From assembly GCF_029892685.1 (NCBI RefSeq), contig NZ_JARXVD010000029.1:1-64000 (forward strand): 64,000 nt of DNA, read 5' to 3'. The number at the start of each line of letters is the position of its first letter. Position 1 is the first letter of the stretch. The DNA comes from Mycobacterium sp. OTB74. Its GTDB lineage: Bacteria; Actinomycetota; Actinomycetes; Mycobacteriales; Mycobacteriaceae. The notes below the pieces were generated by a model that was not told the origin of the DNA, did no database searches, and saw only the letters and a program-made list of their open reading frames with translations. The position numbers and the translations under genes are program-made. This document shows positions 47,061-55,204 of the stretch, piece after piece.

Positions 47061-47504
47061 TCAGGACGTGTGAACAATCAATACATCGACCTTCGAGCGA
47101 CGCGCGACGTTGGCCGGCACCGAACCGAGCAGCCGGCCGGCGATGGTGCTCAGGCCGACATTGCCGACCACCAGAAGGTCTGCGTTGGCGCCTTCCGCCA
47201 GCTCGACCAGCGCGTCGACCGGCGCGCCGACGATGGCCTTCTCCTCGACCTGGGTGGCACCGGCAGCCTCGGCCCGCTCCCTGGCTTCCCGCAGAATCGA
47301 GTAGATGGGTGCGTTGCCGGCCATCTGGTAGCCCTCGTCCTTGAGGACGTCCGCGGCACGCTGATCCTCACCCTGAGGGAAATATGCGGTCGCCACGATC
47401 AACTTGGCGTTGGCTCCCGCGGCGATCTCGCCGGCGCGATCCACCGCGCGCAACGACGAATCCGATCCGTCCGTACCGACGACCACGGTCTGATAGCCGC
47501 TCAT
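47061..47504 (-). CDS. Universal stress protein, TB15.3 (Rv1636) type
   Basis: 147 residues, very close to M. tuberculosis Rv1636 in length and motif order. The nucleotide site is seen in VVVGTDGSDSS (7-17) and in VVGNVGLSTIAGRLLGSVP, the G-2x-G-9x-G-S pattern. Homologues in mycobacteria bind cAMP more tightly than ATP and are thought to buffer the second messenger. A strong ribosome site (GGGAGG) precedes the ATG. Separate transcription unit with its own terminator. Confidence 0.94.
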   Translation of the reverse strand: MSGYQTVVVGTDGSDSSLRAVDRAGEIAAGANAKLIVATAYFPQGEDQRAADVLKDEGYQMAGNAPIYSILREARERAEAAGATQVEEKAIVGAPVDALVELAEGANADLLVVGNVGLSTIAGRLLGSVPANVARRSKVDVLIVHTS

Positions 47505-47661
47505 CCATGCCTCCCGTTATCCAGGTTTAATCCACGCCCGGTCCACTGTCCGGCGTCAACGCAGACAGTAATCGCTACCGCACCGCACGCGGAGTGGTTT
47601 CACCACAAGTTCGCCAGGTTCAGCACACATTATGGTCTCTAGCGGCCCAAATGCGCCGCCA

Positions 47662-47683
47662 GAGCAAGCATGTGGGCTTGCTC
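47662..47683. repeat. 8-bp inverted repeat upstream of the stress protein gene
   Basis: GAGCAAGC-6-GCTTGCTC lies 158 bases upstream of the stress protein start, in a 282-base gap (47505-47786). It could be an operator or a leftover of the thioesterase 3' end. Nothing else definite is seen in the gap apart from the hairpin at its right end. Confidence 0.35.
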
Positions 47684-47769
47684 ATATTGGCGCGTATTGT
47701 CCGTCGACAAACATCAATTGCCCGCAACATGACTGTTTGAATTTATCGTGTCGCGGTCCAAATCAACTC

Positions 47770-47806
47770 GTCGTGGTGCGACAAAATCAACTCGTCGCAC
47801 CACGAC
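47770..47806 (-). terminator. Perfect hairpin spanning the stop codon of the thioesterase gene
   Basis: Two 13-base arms, GTCGTGGTGCGAC (47770-47782) and GTCGCACCACGAC (47794-47806), are perfectly complementary around an 11-base loop. The TGA of the thioesterase gene lies in the loop (47787-47789). The 14-base AAATCAACTCGTCG is also repeated at 47760-47773 and 47784-47797. There is no clean U-tract after it, so termination is likely but not certain. Confidence 0.6.
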
Positions 47807-48647
47807 CGAAATACAACTCCTGTGTTGCGACACACACCAATTCGCCGGAGCGATTGAACATACTCGCACTCGCCAATCCACGACCACCGATTCCGCTGGG
47901 CGACAACTGATCGGACAACACCCAATCGGTGAGATCGACCGGTCGGTGAAACCACAGCGCGTGATCGATCAGCGCCGAGAAGGTGTAAGCCGGCACAGCA
48001 CCCCGCGGGATCATCGCCGCCTCGAGCATGGTGGTCCCAGTCAGATAGGTCAGCAGCGCGGCATGCAGAGCAGGATCGTCCGGCACCGAATCGGTTGGGC
48101 GCCACCACATCCGAAGCCGCGACGACTGGTCTGCCAGGTCGAGGGCCAGCCGTGGATGCGGGTCGATGTAGCGCAGATCGAACGGCTGCTCACGTACCCA
48201 GAACCCGCGGTGCTCGTCGGCGTAATCAGCCAGCTGCTCGGCCATGGTCGGCACCGAAAGCGGCTCGGGCACATCGGGTATCGGCTCGTGGTAGTCCAGA
48301 CTGTCGATCGGCGAACTGAACGACGCAAGCGCCTCGAGCAGCACCTCATCATGCTGACACGCGGTGATGTGCCGGGTCGCCAACGTGCCACCGTCGCGGG
48401 CGGCATCCACCGATATCTCGACCGGGTGCCGCGCATCTCCGGCCCGCAGGTAATAGACGTGCAAACTGTGCGCAGTGCGGCCGAGCGCCGTACGACTAGC
48501 CGCCACCAGTGCCTGCCCGGCGATATGACCGCCGGCGATGTGGTGGCTCGGGTTGTCGAGTTGGGTAGCCCTGAAGCGGTGTTCGTCGATCTGATTGACC
48601 AGCAGAGTGGCCACGACATCGGACAGTGTCGGGGAGCGGTACGTCAC
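47787..48647 (-). CDS. Acyl-CoA thioesterase II (TesB-like)
   Basis: 286 residues with two hotdog halves, as in TesB: GGHIAGQALVAASRT and HSLHVYYLRAGD in the first, LASASMFNRSGELVCVATQE in the second. Expected to release free fatty acids from acyl-CoA. The start is the ATG at 48647. The gene lies where M. tuberculosis has a mannosyltransferase (Rv1635c), so this position differs. Its stop codon sits in the loop of a perfect hairpin. Confidence 0.9.
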   Translation of the reverse strand: MTYRSPTLSDVVATLLVNQIDEHRFRATQLDNPSHHIAGGHIAGQALVAASRTALGRTAHSLHVYYLRAGDARHPVEISVDAARDGGTLATRHITACQHDEVLLEALASFSSPIDSLDYHEPIPDVPEPLSVPTMAEQLADYADEHRGFWVREQPFDLRYIDPHPRLALDLADQSSRLRMWWRPTDSVPDDPALHAALLTYLTGTTMLEAAMIPRGAVPAYTFSALIDHALWFHRPVDLTDWVLSDQLSPSGIGGRGLASASMFNRSGELVCVATQELYFGRGATS

Positions 48648-48710
48648 CCCGGCATCATGCCCGAGTCCAGATCACCGGTGATCACGCCCGTCCACCGATC
48701 GGACGCCTAC

Positions 48711-48741
48711 AGAAAAACCCGAACCCTGCAACCAGGGTTCG
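48711..48741 (-). terminator. Intrinsic terminator of the tRNA-Cys gene
   Basis: CGAACCCTG-4-CAGGGTTCG (48720-48741), followed on the minus strand by GGTTTTTCT, is a classic intrinsic terminator. It starts 33 bases past the tRNA 3' end. Confidence 0.9.
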
Positions 48742-48773
48742 AGCTATTCCGATGTACTGCAACATCACATGCG

Positions 48774-48844
48774 AGCGAGTGACGGGATTCGAACCCGCGT
48801 AAACGGCTTTGCAGGCCGGTGCCTAGCCATTCAGCCACACCCGC
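48774..48844 (-). tRNA. tRNA-Cys (GCA)
   Basis: 71-base tRNA. The acceptor arms GCGGGTG and CACTCGC pair (one G-U), the anticodon loop CTGCAAA contains GCA (48812-48810), and the T arm GCGGG-TTCGAAT-CCCGT is standard. The 3' CCA is not encoded. Discriminator base is T (U). A clear terminator follows, and no other tRNA is adjacent. Confidence 0.96.
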
Positions 48845-49034
48845 AGTGACACCTAGGTTGCCAGCCGGCCCCCGCTGAATCCATGGTTACGCTCACCGTG
48901 ATCGCCACTCCCGCCGGCATAGCTATATCGATGAATTCGGTGTGTTGACCGAGGCCGCCCTCAACCAGCATCTGGCGCGAACCGTTCACCGGTATCCGCA
49001 CAGGATGCTCCTCAACAACCCAGCACGGCTGGAT
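48845..49034. other. Gap between tRNA-Cys and the MFS gene
   Basis: No supported gene in these 190 bases. One forward frame is open over about 60 codons (reading YIDEFGVLTEAALNQHLAR), but it has no good start or ribosome site and runs on antisense into the MFS gene. It may hold the tRNA promoter and a remnant of a lost gene. Confidence 0.3.
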
Positions 49035-50432
49035 CTACGAGCCCGCTCCCCGGCTGGCCCGGTACGACGCCATCGCGGTCAAACCTGCGATCAACGCGAA
49101 TATCGCGAACAACCATCGCGCCGCAGTGGCGTCGGTCCGCCCGACGACATTGACCACCACACCCGCCAACCCAGCACCGAACGCCCCGCAGATCAGTTGC
49201 ACGGTACTGATGGCGGCGGCGGCTACCGCGCCCTCCTTCGGATCGTCGACATGGCCCATGGCCCATGCAGACAAATGGGGCCAGGCCATCCCGACACCTG
49301 CTCCGGCCACCAGCAACGCCACAGACCACACCAGAACATGCTCAAGCCCGGCGTCGTGAACCTGGGTCGCTGCGGCCACCGCCCAGCCGACCGCGGTCAC
49401 CAGCGGGGCCATCGCGACAATCCGCACAACCCACATCCGTGACGAGACTGACGCACTGGCAACCTCCCCGACAGTCCACCCCACGCTGAGTGCGACTCCG
49501 AGAAAACCCGCCGCGAAGGGTGCCAGATGTGCCAGATCCTGGCCGAACAGCGGAACGTACATGTTCGCCATCGTCACAGCCATAAGCAGACCCAGGGTGG
49601 CGTAATTCCAGCGGAACGCTCCGGTACGAAATGCTGTGTGCGGCAACACCCCAACCGACAACCTACGGTCGACAACCAGGAAAAGACCCACCAACAGCAC
49701 ACCCGTGACCAACAGCGTGACCATCGGCACCGTGCCCCGCTGGATGCCTGCGGTGCTGATCGCCAGCGCCGCGGCACCCAGAATCACCAACGACCACAAC
49801 GGTATTCGCGTCGGTACGTCATCGGTCGCAGCGGATTTCCCGGGCAGACTGAATGGCACCAGCACAGCAATGGCCACGGTCATGATGGCCAAGGCACCAA
49901 AAGCCCAGCGCCACAATCCGATCTGAGCAAAAAGCCCACCTGCAGCCGGGCCGAGCAGCGTGCCCACTCCCCACATCGCCGATACCAACGCCGATGCCTT
50001 CGGCCACAATGACTGCGGCAGAGTCGAATTGATCACCGCATAGCCCAGGCCGGCCAGAGCGCCGCCGGCCGCGCCCTGCACCACTCGGCCGATCAGCAGC
50101 ACTTCCATGCTTGGCGCCAGCGCACAAATCGTGGTACCGACACAGAACACCGCGAATGCCCACAGATATGCAAGCCGTGGTCCGAGGCGAGCCACCAACG
50201 CACCGACCGTCGTGGCCGCAACCACCGAGGCGACCAGGTAAACCGTTGTCACCCAGGCATAAAATCGCTCACCACCGATCTCCTGCACCGCGCTGGGCAA
50301 GAGGCTGTTGGTGAGGAATTCGTTGGTGGCATACAGCGCGACACCACCGGCGAGAACCGTGGAAGCGCCGAGATGCCTGGGCCCCAGCAGCTCGCGCCAA
50401 CCGGCGGATTGCTCAGATGCAGTGCCGGTCAC
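49035..50432 (-). CDS. MFS drug-efflux-type transporter
   Basis: 465 residues with about 13-14 membrane segments (the DHA2-like layout). The cytoplasmic loop marker GALVARLGPRLAYL and the segment IGRVVQGAAGGALAGLGYA match motifs of multidrug major-facilitator proteins. Homologue of Rv1634 by position. Substrate unknown. Starts just six bases after the uvrB stop, on the same strand, so it may be co-transcribed with uvrB. Confidence 0.9.
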   Translation of the reverse strand: MTGTASEQSAGWRELLGPRHLGASTVLAGGVALYATNEFLTNSLLPSAVQEIGGERFYAWVTTVYLVASVVAATTVGALVARLGPRLAYLWAFAVFCVGTTICALAPSMEVLLIGRVVQGAAGGALAGLGYAVINSTLPQSLWPKASALVSAMWGVGTLLGPAAGGLFAQIGLWRWAFGALAIMTVAIAVLVPFSLPGKSAATDDVPTRIPLWSLVILGAAALAISTAGIQRGTVPMVTLLVTGVLLVGLFLVVDRRLSVGVLPHTAFRTGAFRWNYATLGLLMAVTMANMYVPLFGQDLAHLAPFAAGFLGVALSVGWTVGEVASASVSSRMWVVRIVAMAPLVTAVGWAVAAATQVHDAGLEHVLVWSVALLVAGAGVGMAWPHLSAWAMGHVDDPKEGAVAAAAISTVQLICGAFGAGLAGVVVNVVGRTDATAARWLFAIFALIAGLTAMASYRASRGAGS

Positions 50433-50438
50433 CGCGAC

Positions 50439-52598
50439 TCACTTCAGGCCAGCCGCATCCATGCCACGCAGTTCCTTCTTGAGATCGGCGATCTCGTCAC
50501 GGATGCGGGCCGCCAGTTCGAACTGGAGATCACGCGCCGCGGTCATCATCTGCTCGGTGAGATCCTTGATCAGATCAGCCAATTCGGCCCGTGGCATGTT
50601 CGCTGTGTCGCGGCCCTCGACGATGCCGGCACTGACCGCCCGACCCGGTTCACCCTGCGCGCGCCGTCCGCGGGATGCGTTGCGTCCGGAGCCGCCGACT
50701 TCTACGGCCTCGGTATCTTCAGCCTCGCGATAGACCTGATCGAGAATGTCAGCAATCTTCTTGCGCAACGGTTTCGGGTCGATGCCGTGCTCGGTGTTGT
50801 ACGCGATCTGCTTGGCCCGACGCCGTTCGGTCTCCTCGATGGCCGCCTGCATTGATTCAGTGATGTTATCGGCGTACATGTGCACTTCACCCGACACGTT
50901 GCGAGCCGCGCGTCCGATGGTCTGGATCAAACTGCGAGTGGACCGCAGGAAGCCCTCTTTGTCGGCATCAAGGATCGCAACCAGCGACACCTCCGGCAGG
51001 TCCAGACCCTCGCGCAGCAGGTTGATGCCGACCAACACGTCGTACTCCCCCAACCGCAGCTGCCGGAGCAACTCCACGCGCCGCAGGGTGTCCACCTCGG
51101 AATGTAGATAGCGCACCCGGATGCCCGTCTCCAGCAGGTAGTCGGTCAGGTCCTCGGCCATCTTCTTGGTCAATGTGGTGACCAGGACCCGCTCGTCACG
51201 TTCGGTGCGCTTGCGGATCTCGCCGATCAGGTCGTCGATCTGCCCCTTGGTCGGCTTGACCACGATCTCCGGGTCGACCAATCCGGTCGGCCGGATGACC
51301 TGTTCGACGAACTCGCCCGCGGACTGGGCCATCTCGTACGGCCCTGGCGTCGCCGACAGATACACCGTCTGACCGATGCGATCGGCGAACTCCTCCCAGG
51401 TCAACGGGCGGTTGTCGACGGCCGACGGCAACCGGAAGCCGAAGTCGACCAGGTTGCGCTTACGAGACATGTCGCCTTCATACATGGCACCGATCTGCGG
51501 CACCGTCACGTGCGATTCGTCGATGACCAGCAGGAAGTCCTCGGGGAAGTAGTCGATCAGGGTCGCCGGCGCTGAACCCGCAGGCCGGCCGTCGATGTGG
51601 CGTGAGTAGTTCTCGATCCCCGAGCAGAAGCCGACCTGCTTCATCATCTCGACGTCGTAGTTGGTCCGCATCCGCAGCCGCTGAGCCTCCAGCAGCTTGC
51701 CCTGCCCTTCCAGCTGCGACAGTCGCTGCTCCAGCTCCTGCTCGATTGTCGAGATGGCCGCGGCCATCCGCTCCGGCCCGGCGACATAGTGGGTGGCCGG
51801 GAAGATGCGTAGCGAATCGACTTGCCGGACCACGTCGCCGGTCAGCGGATGCAGGTAGTACAGGGCCTCGACCTCGTCACCGAAGAACTCGATGCGCACC
51901 GCGAGCTCCTCATAGGACGGGATGATCTCGACGGTGTCGCCGCGGACCCGGAAGGTGCCGCGGGTGAAGGCCACGTCATTGCGGTTGTACTGCACGTCGA
52001 CCAAGAGCCGCAACAGCCCGTCACGGGGCACCTCGTCGCCGACCTTGAGTTCGACCGAACGATCCAGGTAGGACTGCGGCGTGCCCAGACCGTAGATGCA
52101 GGACACCGACGCCACCACCACGACGTCGCGCCGCGACAGCAGACTGGAGGTTGCCGAGTGCCGTAGCCGCTCGACGTCGTCGTTGATGGAGCTGTCTTTC
52201 TCGATGTAGGTGTCGGTCTGCGCGATGTACGCCTCGGGCTGGTAGTAGTCGTAGTACGAGACGAAGTACTCAACGGCGTTGTGCGGCAACATCTCCCGCA
52301 GTTCATTCGCCAGCTGGGCAGCCAGCGTCTTATTGGGCGCCATGACCAGGGTCGGACGCTGCAGTCGTTCGATGAGCCACGCCGTGGTGGCCGACTTACC
52401 GGTTCCGGTGGCGCCCAGCAATACGACGTCGCGCTCGCCCGACTTGATGCGCCGTTCCAGTTCGTCGATAGCCGCCGGTTGGTCGCCGGCCGGGTCGTAC
52501 TGGCTGACCACCTCGAACTCGCCACCGGCCCGCACCATGTCATCAACCGGGCGATACTCCGAATGCGCCAGTACTGGGTGTTCGGTCGCGAAAGCCAT
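50439..52598 (-). CDS. uvrB: Excinuclease ABC subunit B
   Basis: 719-residue helicase-like subunit of nucleotide excision repair. Walker A GATGTGKSA is at residues 62-70; the beta-hairpin region (YYDYYQPEAYI) and the C-terminal UVR domain (LIKDLTEQMMTAARDLQFELAA) are present. The ATG at 52598 matches the conserved start; the frame stays open upstream. Divergent from the DUF402 gene. No LexA box was found in the short upstream region. Confidence 0.97.
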   Translation of the reverse strand: MAFATEHPVLAHSEYRPVDDMVRAGGEFEVVSQYDPAGDQPAAIDELERRIKSGERDVVLLGATGTGKSATTAWLIERLQRPTLVMAPNKTLAAQLANELREMLPHNAVEYFVSYYDYYQPEAYIAQTDTYIEKDSSINDDVERLRHSATSSLLSRRDVVVVASVSCIYGLGTPQSYLDRSVELKVGDEVPRDGLLRLLVDVQYNRNDVAFTRGTFRVRGDTVEIIPSYEELAVRIEFFGDEVEALYYLHPLTGDVVRQVDSLRIFPATHYVAGPERMAAAISTIEQELEQRLSQLEGQGKLLEAQRLRMRTNYDVEMMKQVGFCSGIENYSRHIDGRPAGSAPATLIDYFPEDFLLVIDESHVTVPQIGAMYEGDMSRKRNLVDFGFRLPSAVDNRPLTWEEFADRIGQTVYLSATPGPYEMAQSAGEFVEQVIRPTGLVDPEIVVKPTKGQIDDLIGEIRKRTERDERVLVTTLTKKMAEDLTDYLLETGIRVRYLHSEVDTLRRVELLRQLRLGEYDVLVGINLLREGLDLPEVSLVAILDADKEGFLRSTRSLIQTIGRAARNVSGEVHMYADNITESMQAAIEETERRRAKQIAYNTEHGIDPKPLRKKIADILDQVYREAEDTEAVEVGGSGRNASRGRRAQGEPGRAVSAGIVEGRDTANMPRAELADLIKDLTEQMMTAARDLQFELAARIRDEIADLKKELRGMDAAGLK

Positions 52599-52695
52599 AG
52601 CCACCAGCGTAGAACCGTGCCCCGACAAGTTCACGTCGTCCCAGGTCAGAAACGGTCGGGCCGCATGACACGGGCGCGGCGGTACGCTGGGCGGC

Positions 52696-53205
52696 ATTCA
52701 CGCGCCCAAGCACGAAACCTTCGACCTGGCCGCCCGCACGAACACCGACCCCAAAGGCATCGTGCGGGTCGTTGACGTGTACCGGGTCGAACCATGGGGC
52801 CTCTACATGGCCCGCCCAACGCCCGGACGCACTCAGTTCCACTACCTGGAATCCTGGCTATTGCCATCAATCGGATTGCGCGCCAGCATTTTTCATTTCA
52901 ATCCGGGACATGAGAAGGATCAGGACCACTATCTGGACGTCGGGCGATTCATCGCCGGCGAGACGCTCTGGACGGCCGAAGATCATTACCTCGATCTGGT
53001 GGTGCGCACCGACCGTGAAGTCGAACTCGAGGACATCGGCGAGCTGCTGGACGCCGTCCGGCACGGTCTACTGACCGCCGCGGACGCCGAACAGGCGATT
53101 CGGACAGCCACCTCTGCCGTCGACGGTCTGGCCCGCCACCGGTATCACCTGGGCGATTGGCTGGCTTCCCTGGGCATGCAGTTGACTTGGCAGAACGGCT
53201 GCTGA
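52696..53205 (+). CDS. DUF402 family protein
   Basis: A DUF402 domain protein (Rv1632c by position), a family of putative ribonucleases or phosphatases of nucleotides. The conserved block RVVDVYRVEPWGLYMARP and EDHYLDLVV are clear. The annotated-type start would be GTG 52762 (147 residues), but the 22 codons before it read IHAPKHETFDLAARTNTDPKG, the typical DUF402 N-terminus. No ATG, GTG or TTG precedes that block before an in-frame stop at 52666; ATT 52696 or CTG 52687 are the only candidates. The coordinate given uses ATT. Confidence 0.75.
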   Translation: MHAPKHETFDLAARTNTDPKGIVRVVDVYRVEPWGLYMARPTPGRTQFHYLESWLLPSIGLRASIFHFNPGHEKDQDHYLDVGRFIAGETLWTAEDHYLDLVVRTDREVELEDIGELLDAVRHGLLTAADAEQAIRTATSAVDGLARHRYHLGDWLASLGMQLTWQNGC

Positions 53206-53244
53206 CCGCTACAGCGGCAACGGAACGGCGTAATCTCCTCAAAC

Positions 53245-53829
53245 ATGACATGGACCACCCGTGGATGGGTCACCGTCGCCTCGATGGTGTGTGCCGCCGC
53301 GACTATGAGTTTCTCGCCTTCGGCTGGTGCGGACCCCGCACCGCCGCCCGCCACGGCCGCCGGCGATACGCCGACCAACAGCACCCCTCAATTCGGTCCC
53401 GGTCCGCACAACGTCACCTACCGCGCCCGCATCGACGGCGTGTCCCGCGGCACGGTGGTCACCTACCGCATCACCGACGCCCAGCTGAATTCGGCGACCC
53501 CCAGTCTGCTGCCGGGCGAGGTCTTCGAGTCCACCGCGGTGATCACCGACCCGCGCAATGCCGGCATGCAGGTTTCCATTCAGTGGCCGTATTCGGCCAG
53601 CATGCACTGCGAAATCCTCGTCGATGATCAGATGGTCGCGCAGGCCGACCAGTTCGTCGCGCCGCGCCTGACCCCGCAGCACGACGACCCCGGCTACGGC
53701 GTTCTCAGCTGCGGATCAGTGACCGACTTCGTGCCCGGCCAGCAGTACGACACCGAGCTGCCGGGTACGGCCGGCCAGCCAGCGGTGCCACCGAAGCCCG
53801 TCGTGCCGGTAACCCCCAAGACGACCTAA
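53245..53829 (+). CDS. Conserved secreted protein of unknown function
   Basis: 194 residues. A signal peptide (about 1-29; ends PSAGAD-PAPP) is followed by a Pro/Ala/Thr-rich stretch and a beta-rich domain (from VTYRARIDGVSRGTVVTYRI) with two cysteines that may form a disulphide. It resembles the small MmpS-like extracytoplasmic fold in its YRIxD strands, without firm similarity. A Pro/Thr-rich tail ends the protein. Its stop overlaps that of the convergent coaE gene by three bases. Confidence 0.72.
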   Translation: MTWTTRGWVTVASMVCAAATMSFSPSAGADPAPPPATAAGDTPTNSTPQFGPGPHNVTYRARIDGVSRGTVVTYRITDAQLNSATPSLLPGEVFESTAVITDPRNAGMQVSIQWPYSASMHCEILVDDQMVAQADQFVAPRLTPQHDDPGYGVLSCGSVTDFVPGQQYDTELPGTAGQPAVPPKPVVPVTPKTT

Positions 53830-55040
53830 GGGCGCCAGCCGGTTTCGTCGGCCCAGGCCCAGGCCCGCCGATACGCATCGGCCAGCCACGGCTCTTTTGC
53901 GTCGGCGTAATCGCCGCTGGTTGCTGGGTTTTCGGCCAGCACCTGCTGCTTGAGCTCCAGGTAGGCCTGTTGCTCGCCGGGGTTAGCAGCCAACCAGGCC
54001 GGGAACAGCAGCGCGAACTGCTGACCGGGCCAGCCCTGCACCCGGATATGGACATTGGTCGGCCGACCTGGATCAGCTGAAGCATGAAAGCGCTTCTGCC
54101 ACAACATCTTATCGTCTGAGTGATCGAATGCAGCGTCGGTGCTGCGGGCGTCAGCCTTGGCGGCATCACCGTCGATGTGGCAGAGTACCGGGTACCCGGC
54201 AGCCAACAGCGGCCCGGCCAATTCGTCGGCCACCTCCAGCGACTGGACAGTCACCTGCACATCGATGACGTCCTTGGCGGCCATGCCTTTAATCGCAGTG
54301 GAACCGACGTGGTCGATGCGCACCGTCCGAGGCCCGCAGGCGGTATTGATCCGGGCGACGATCCGGGCCGCCTGCTCGGGCCAGGACAGGTCATAGGGCA
54401 CCACCTGCGGCGGCACCGCTACCGGGACGCCAGCCTGCACATTGCGGGCGAACGGAATGATGCGTTTTTCCCACAGTTCGCGGGCTTTGTCAGCCAGGTC
54501 CTCGGCGCGTCCCGAATTGTCCAGCCAGACATCGGCCACCAGCTGTCGCTGCTCCACGGTTGCCTGGGCCCTGATGCGGGCGCGGGCGTCGTCCTCGCTG
54601 AAGCCGCGGTACTCGATGAGACGCGCGACCCGCACGTCTTCATCGGCGTGCACGATCACCACCAGCGGGAACATCGGTGCCATCTGAGATTCGACCAGCA
54701 GCGGAATATCCTCCACCACAACAGAACCCACGGGCGCCGCATCAATGAGCTCGGCACGCCGCCTACCGACCAACGGGTGCACGATGCTGTTGAGGGTCTG
54801 CCGCTTCTGCTCGTCACTGAAGGCGATAGCGGCCAGCGCCGGACGGTTCAGCGCCCCGTCGGGCAGCAGAATGCCGTCGCCGAAGGCTTCGACCAGCGCC
54901 GCCAGACCCTCGGTGCCGGGCTCAACCACCTCGCGGGCAATAACGTCACCATCGACGATGATGCCGCCACAAGCGGCAAAGGTGGAAGACACAGTCGATT
55001 TGCCGGCGCCGATACCGCCGCTCAGTCCAATACGAAACAC
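53826..55040 (-). CDS. coaE: Dephospho-CoA kinase fused to a GrpB (UPF0157) domain
   Basis: 404 residues from the GTG at 55040. The N-terminal kinase (about 1-200; Walker A GGIGAGKST at 8-16) phosphorylates dephospho-CoA, the last step of coenzyme A synthesis. A UPF0157/GrpB domain (from VVPYDLSWPEQAARI) follows, as in M. tuberculosis CoaE; it is a nucleotidyltransferase-like fold that may aid folding or regulation. The ATG further upstream at 55073 would add 11 non-conserved residues. Located downstream of rpsA but separated by a terminator. Confidence 0.94.
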   Translation of the reverse strand: MFRIGLSGGIGAGKSTVSSTFAACGGIIVDGDVIAREVVEPGTEGLAALVEAFGDGILLPDGALNRPALAAIAFSDEQKRQTLNSIVHPLVGRRRAELIDAAPVGSVVVEDIPLLVESQMAPMFPLVVIVHADEDVRVARLIEYRGFSEDDARARIRAQATVEQRQLVADVWLDNSGRAEDLADKARELWEKRIIPFARNVQAGVPVAVPPQVVPYDLSWPEQAARIVARINTACGPRTVRIDHVGSTAIKGMAAKDVIDVQVTVQSLEVADELAGPLLAAGYPVLCHIDGDAAKADARSTDAAFDHSDDKMLWQKRFHASADPGRPTNVHIRVQGWPGQQFALLFPAWLAANPGEQQAYLELKQQVLAENPATSGDYADAKEPWLADAYRRAWAWADETGWRP

Positions 55041-55089
55041 GCCCAACAGTGTGTCAGGACGCCACGCCGCCACACTCAGGCACCTGCGA

Positions 55090-55133
55090 GTGTGCGCCTA
55101 CGTACCAAAGACGGCCGGCGAAAGTTCGCACAC
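55090..55133. repeat. Inverted repeat between coaE and the rpsA terminator
   Basis: GTGTGCG (55090-55096) and CGCACAC (55127-55133) flank a 30-base loop in the gap between coaE and the rpsA terminator. The AAGTGCG motif next to it is shared with the argG-argH gap. Probably a short dispersed palindromic element; function unknown. Confidence 0.3.
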
Positions 55134-55153
55134 AAGCGCACTTTCGACGTCAT

Positions 55154-55200
55154 CAATAACAAATGCCCCGACCCAACGGGCAGGGGCATTTGTTATTGAC
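55154..55200 (-). terminator. Terminator of rpsA
   Basis: A perfect 17-bp stem (arms 55154-55170 and 55184-55200, ending GGGGCATTTG...) with a 13-base loop begins four bases after the rpsA stop. The U-rich content is within the stem rather than after it. It separates rpsA from coaE. Confidence 0.85.
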
Positions 55201-55204
55201 CTAC

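Noticed and set aside
48942..49442. Forward open frame overlapping the MFS gene
   Set aside because: Mostly antisense to the transporter; only its first 60 codons fall in a real gap and have no start signal.
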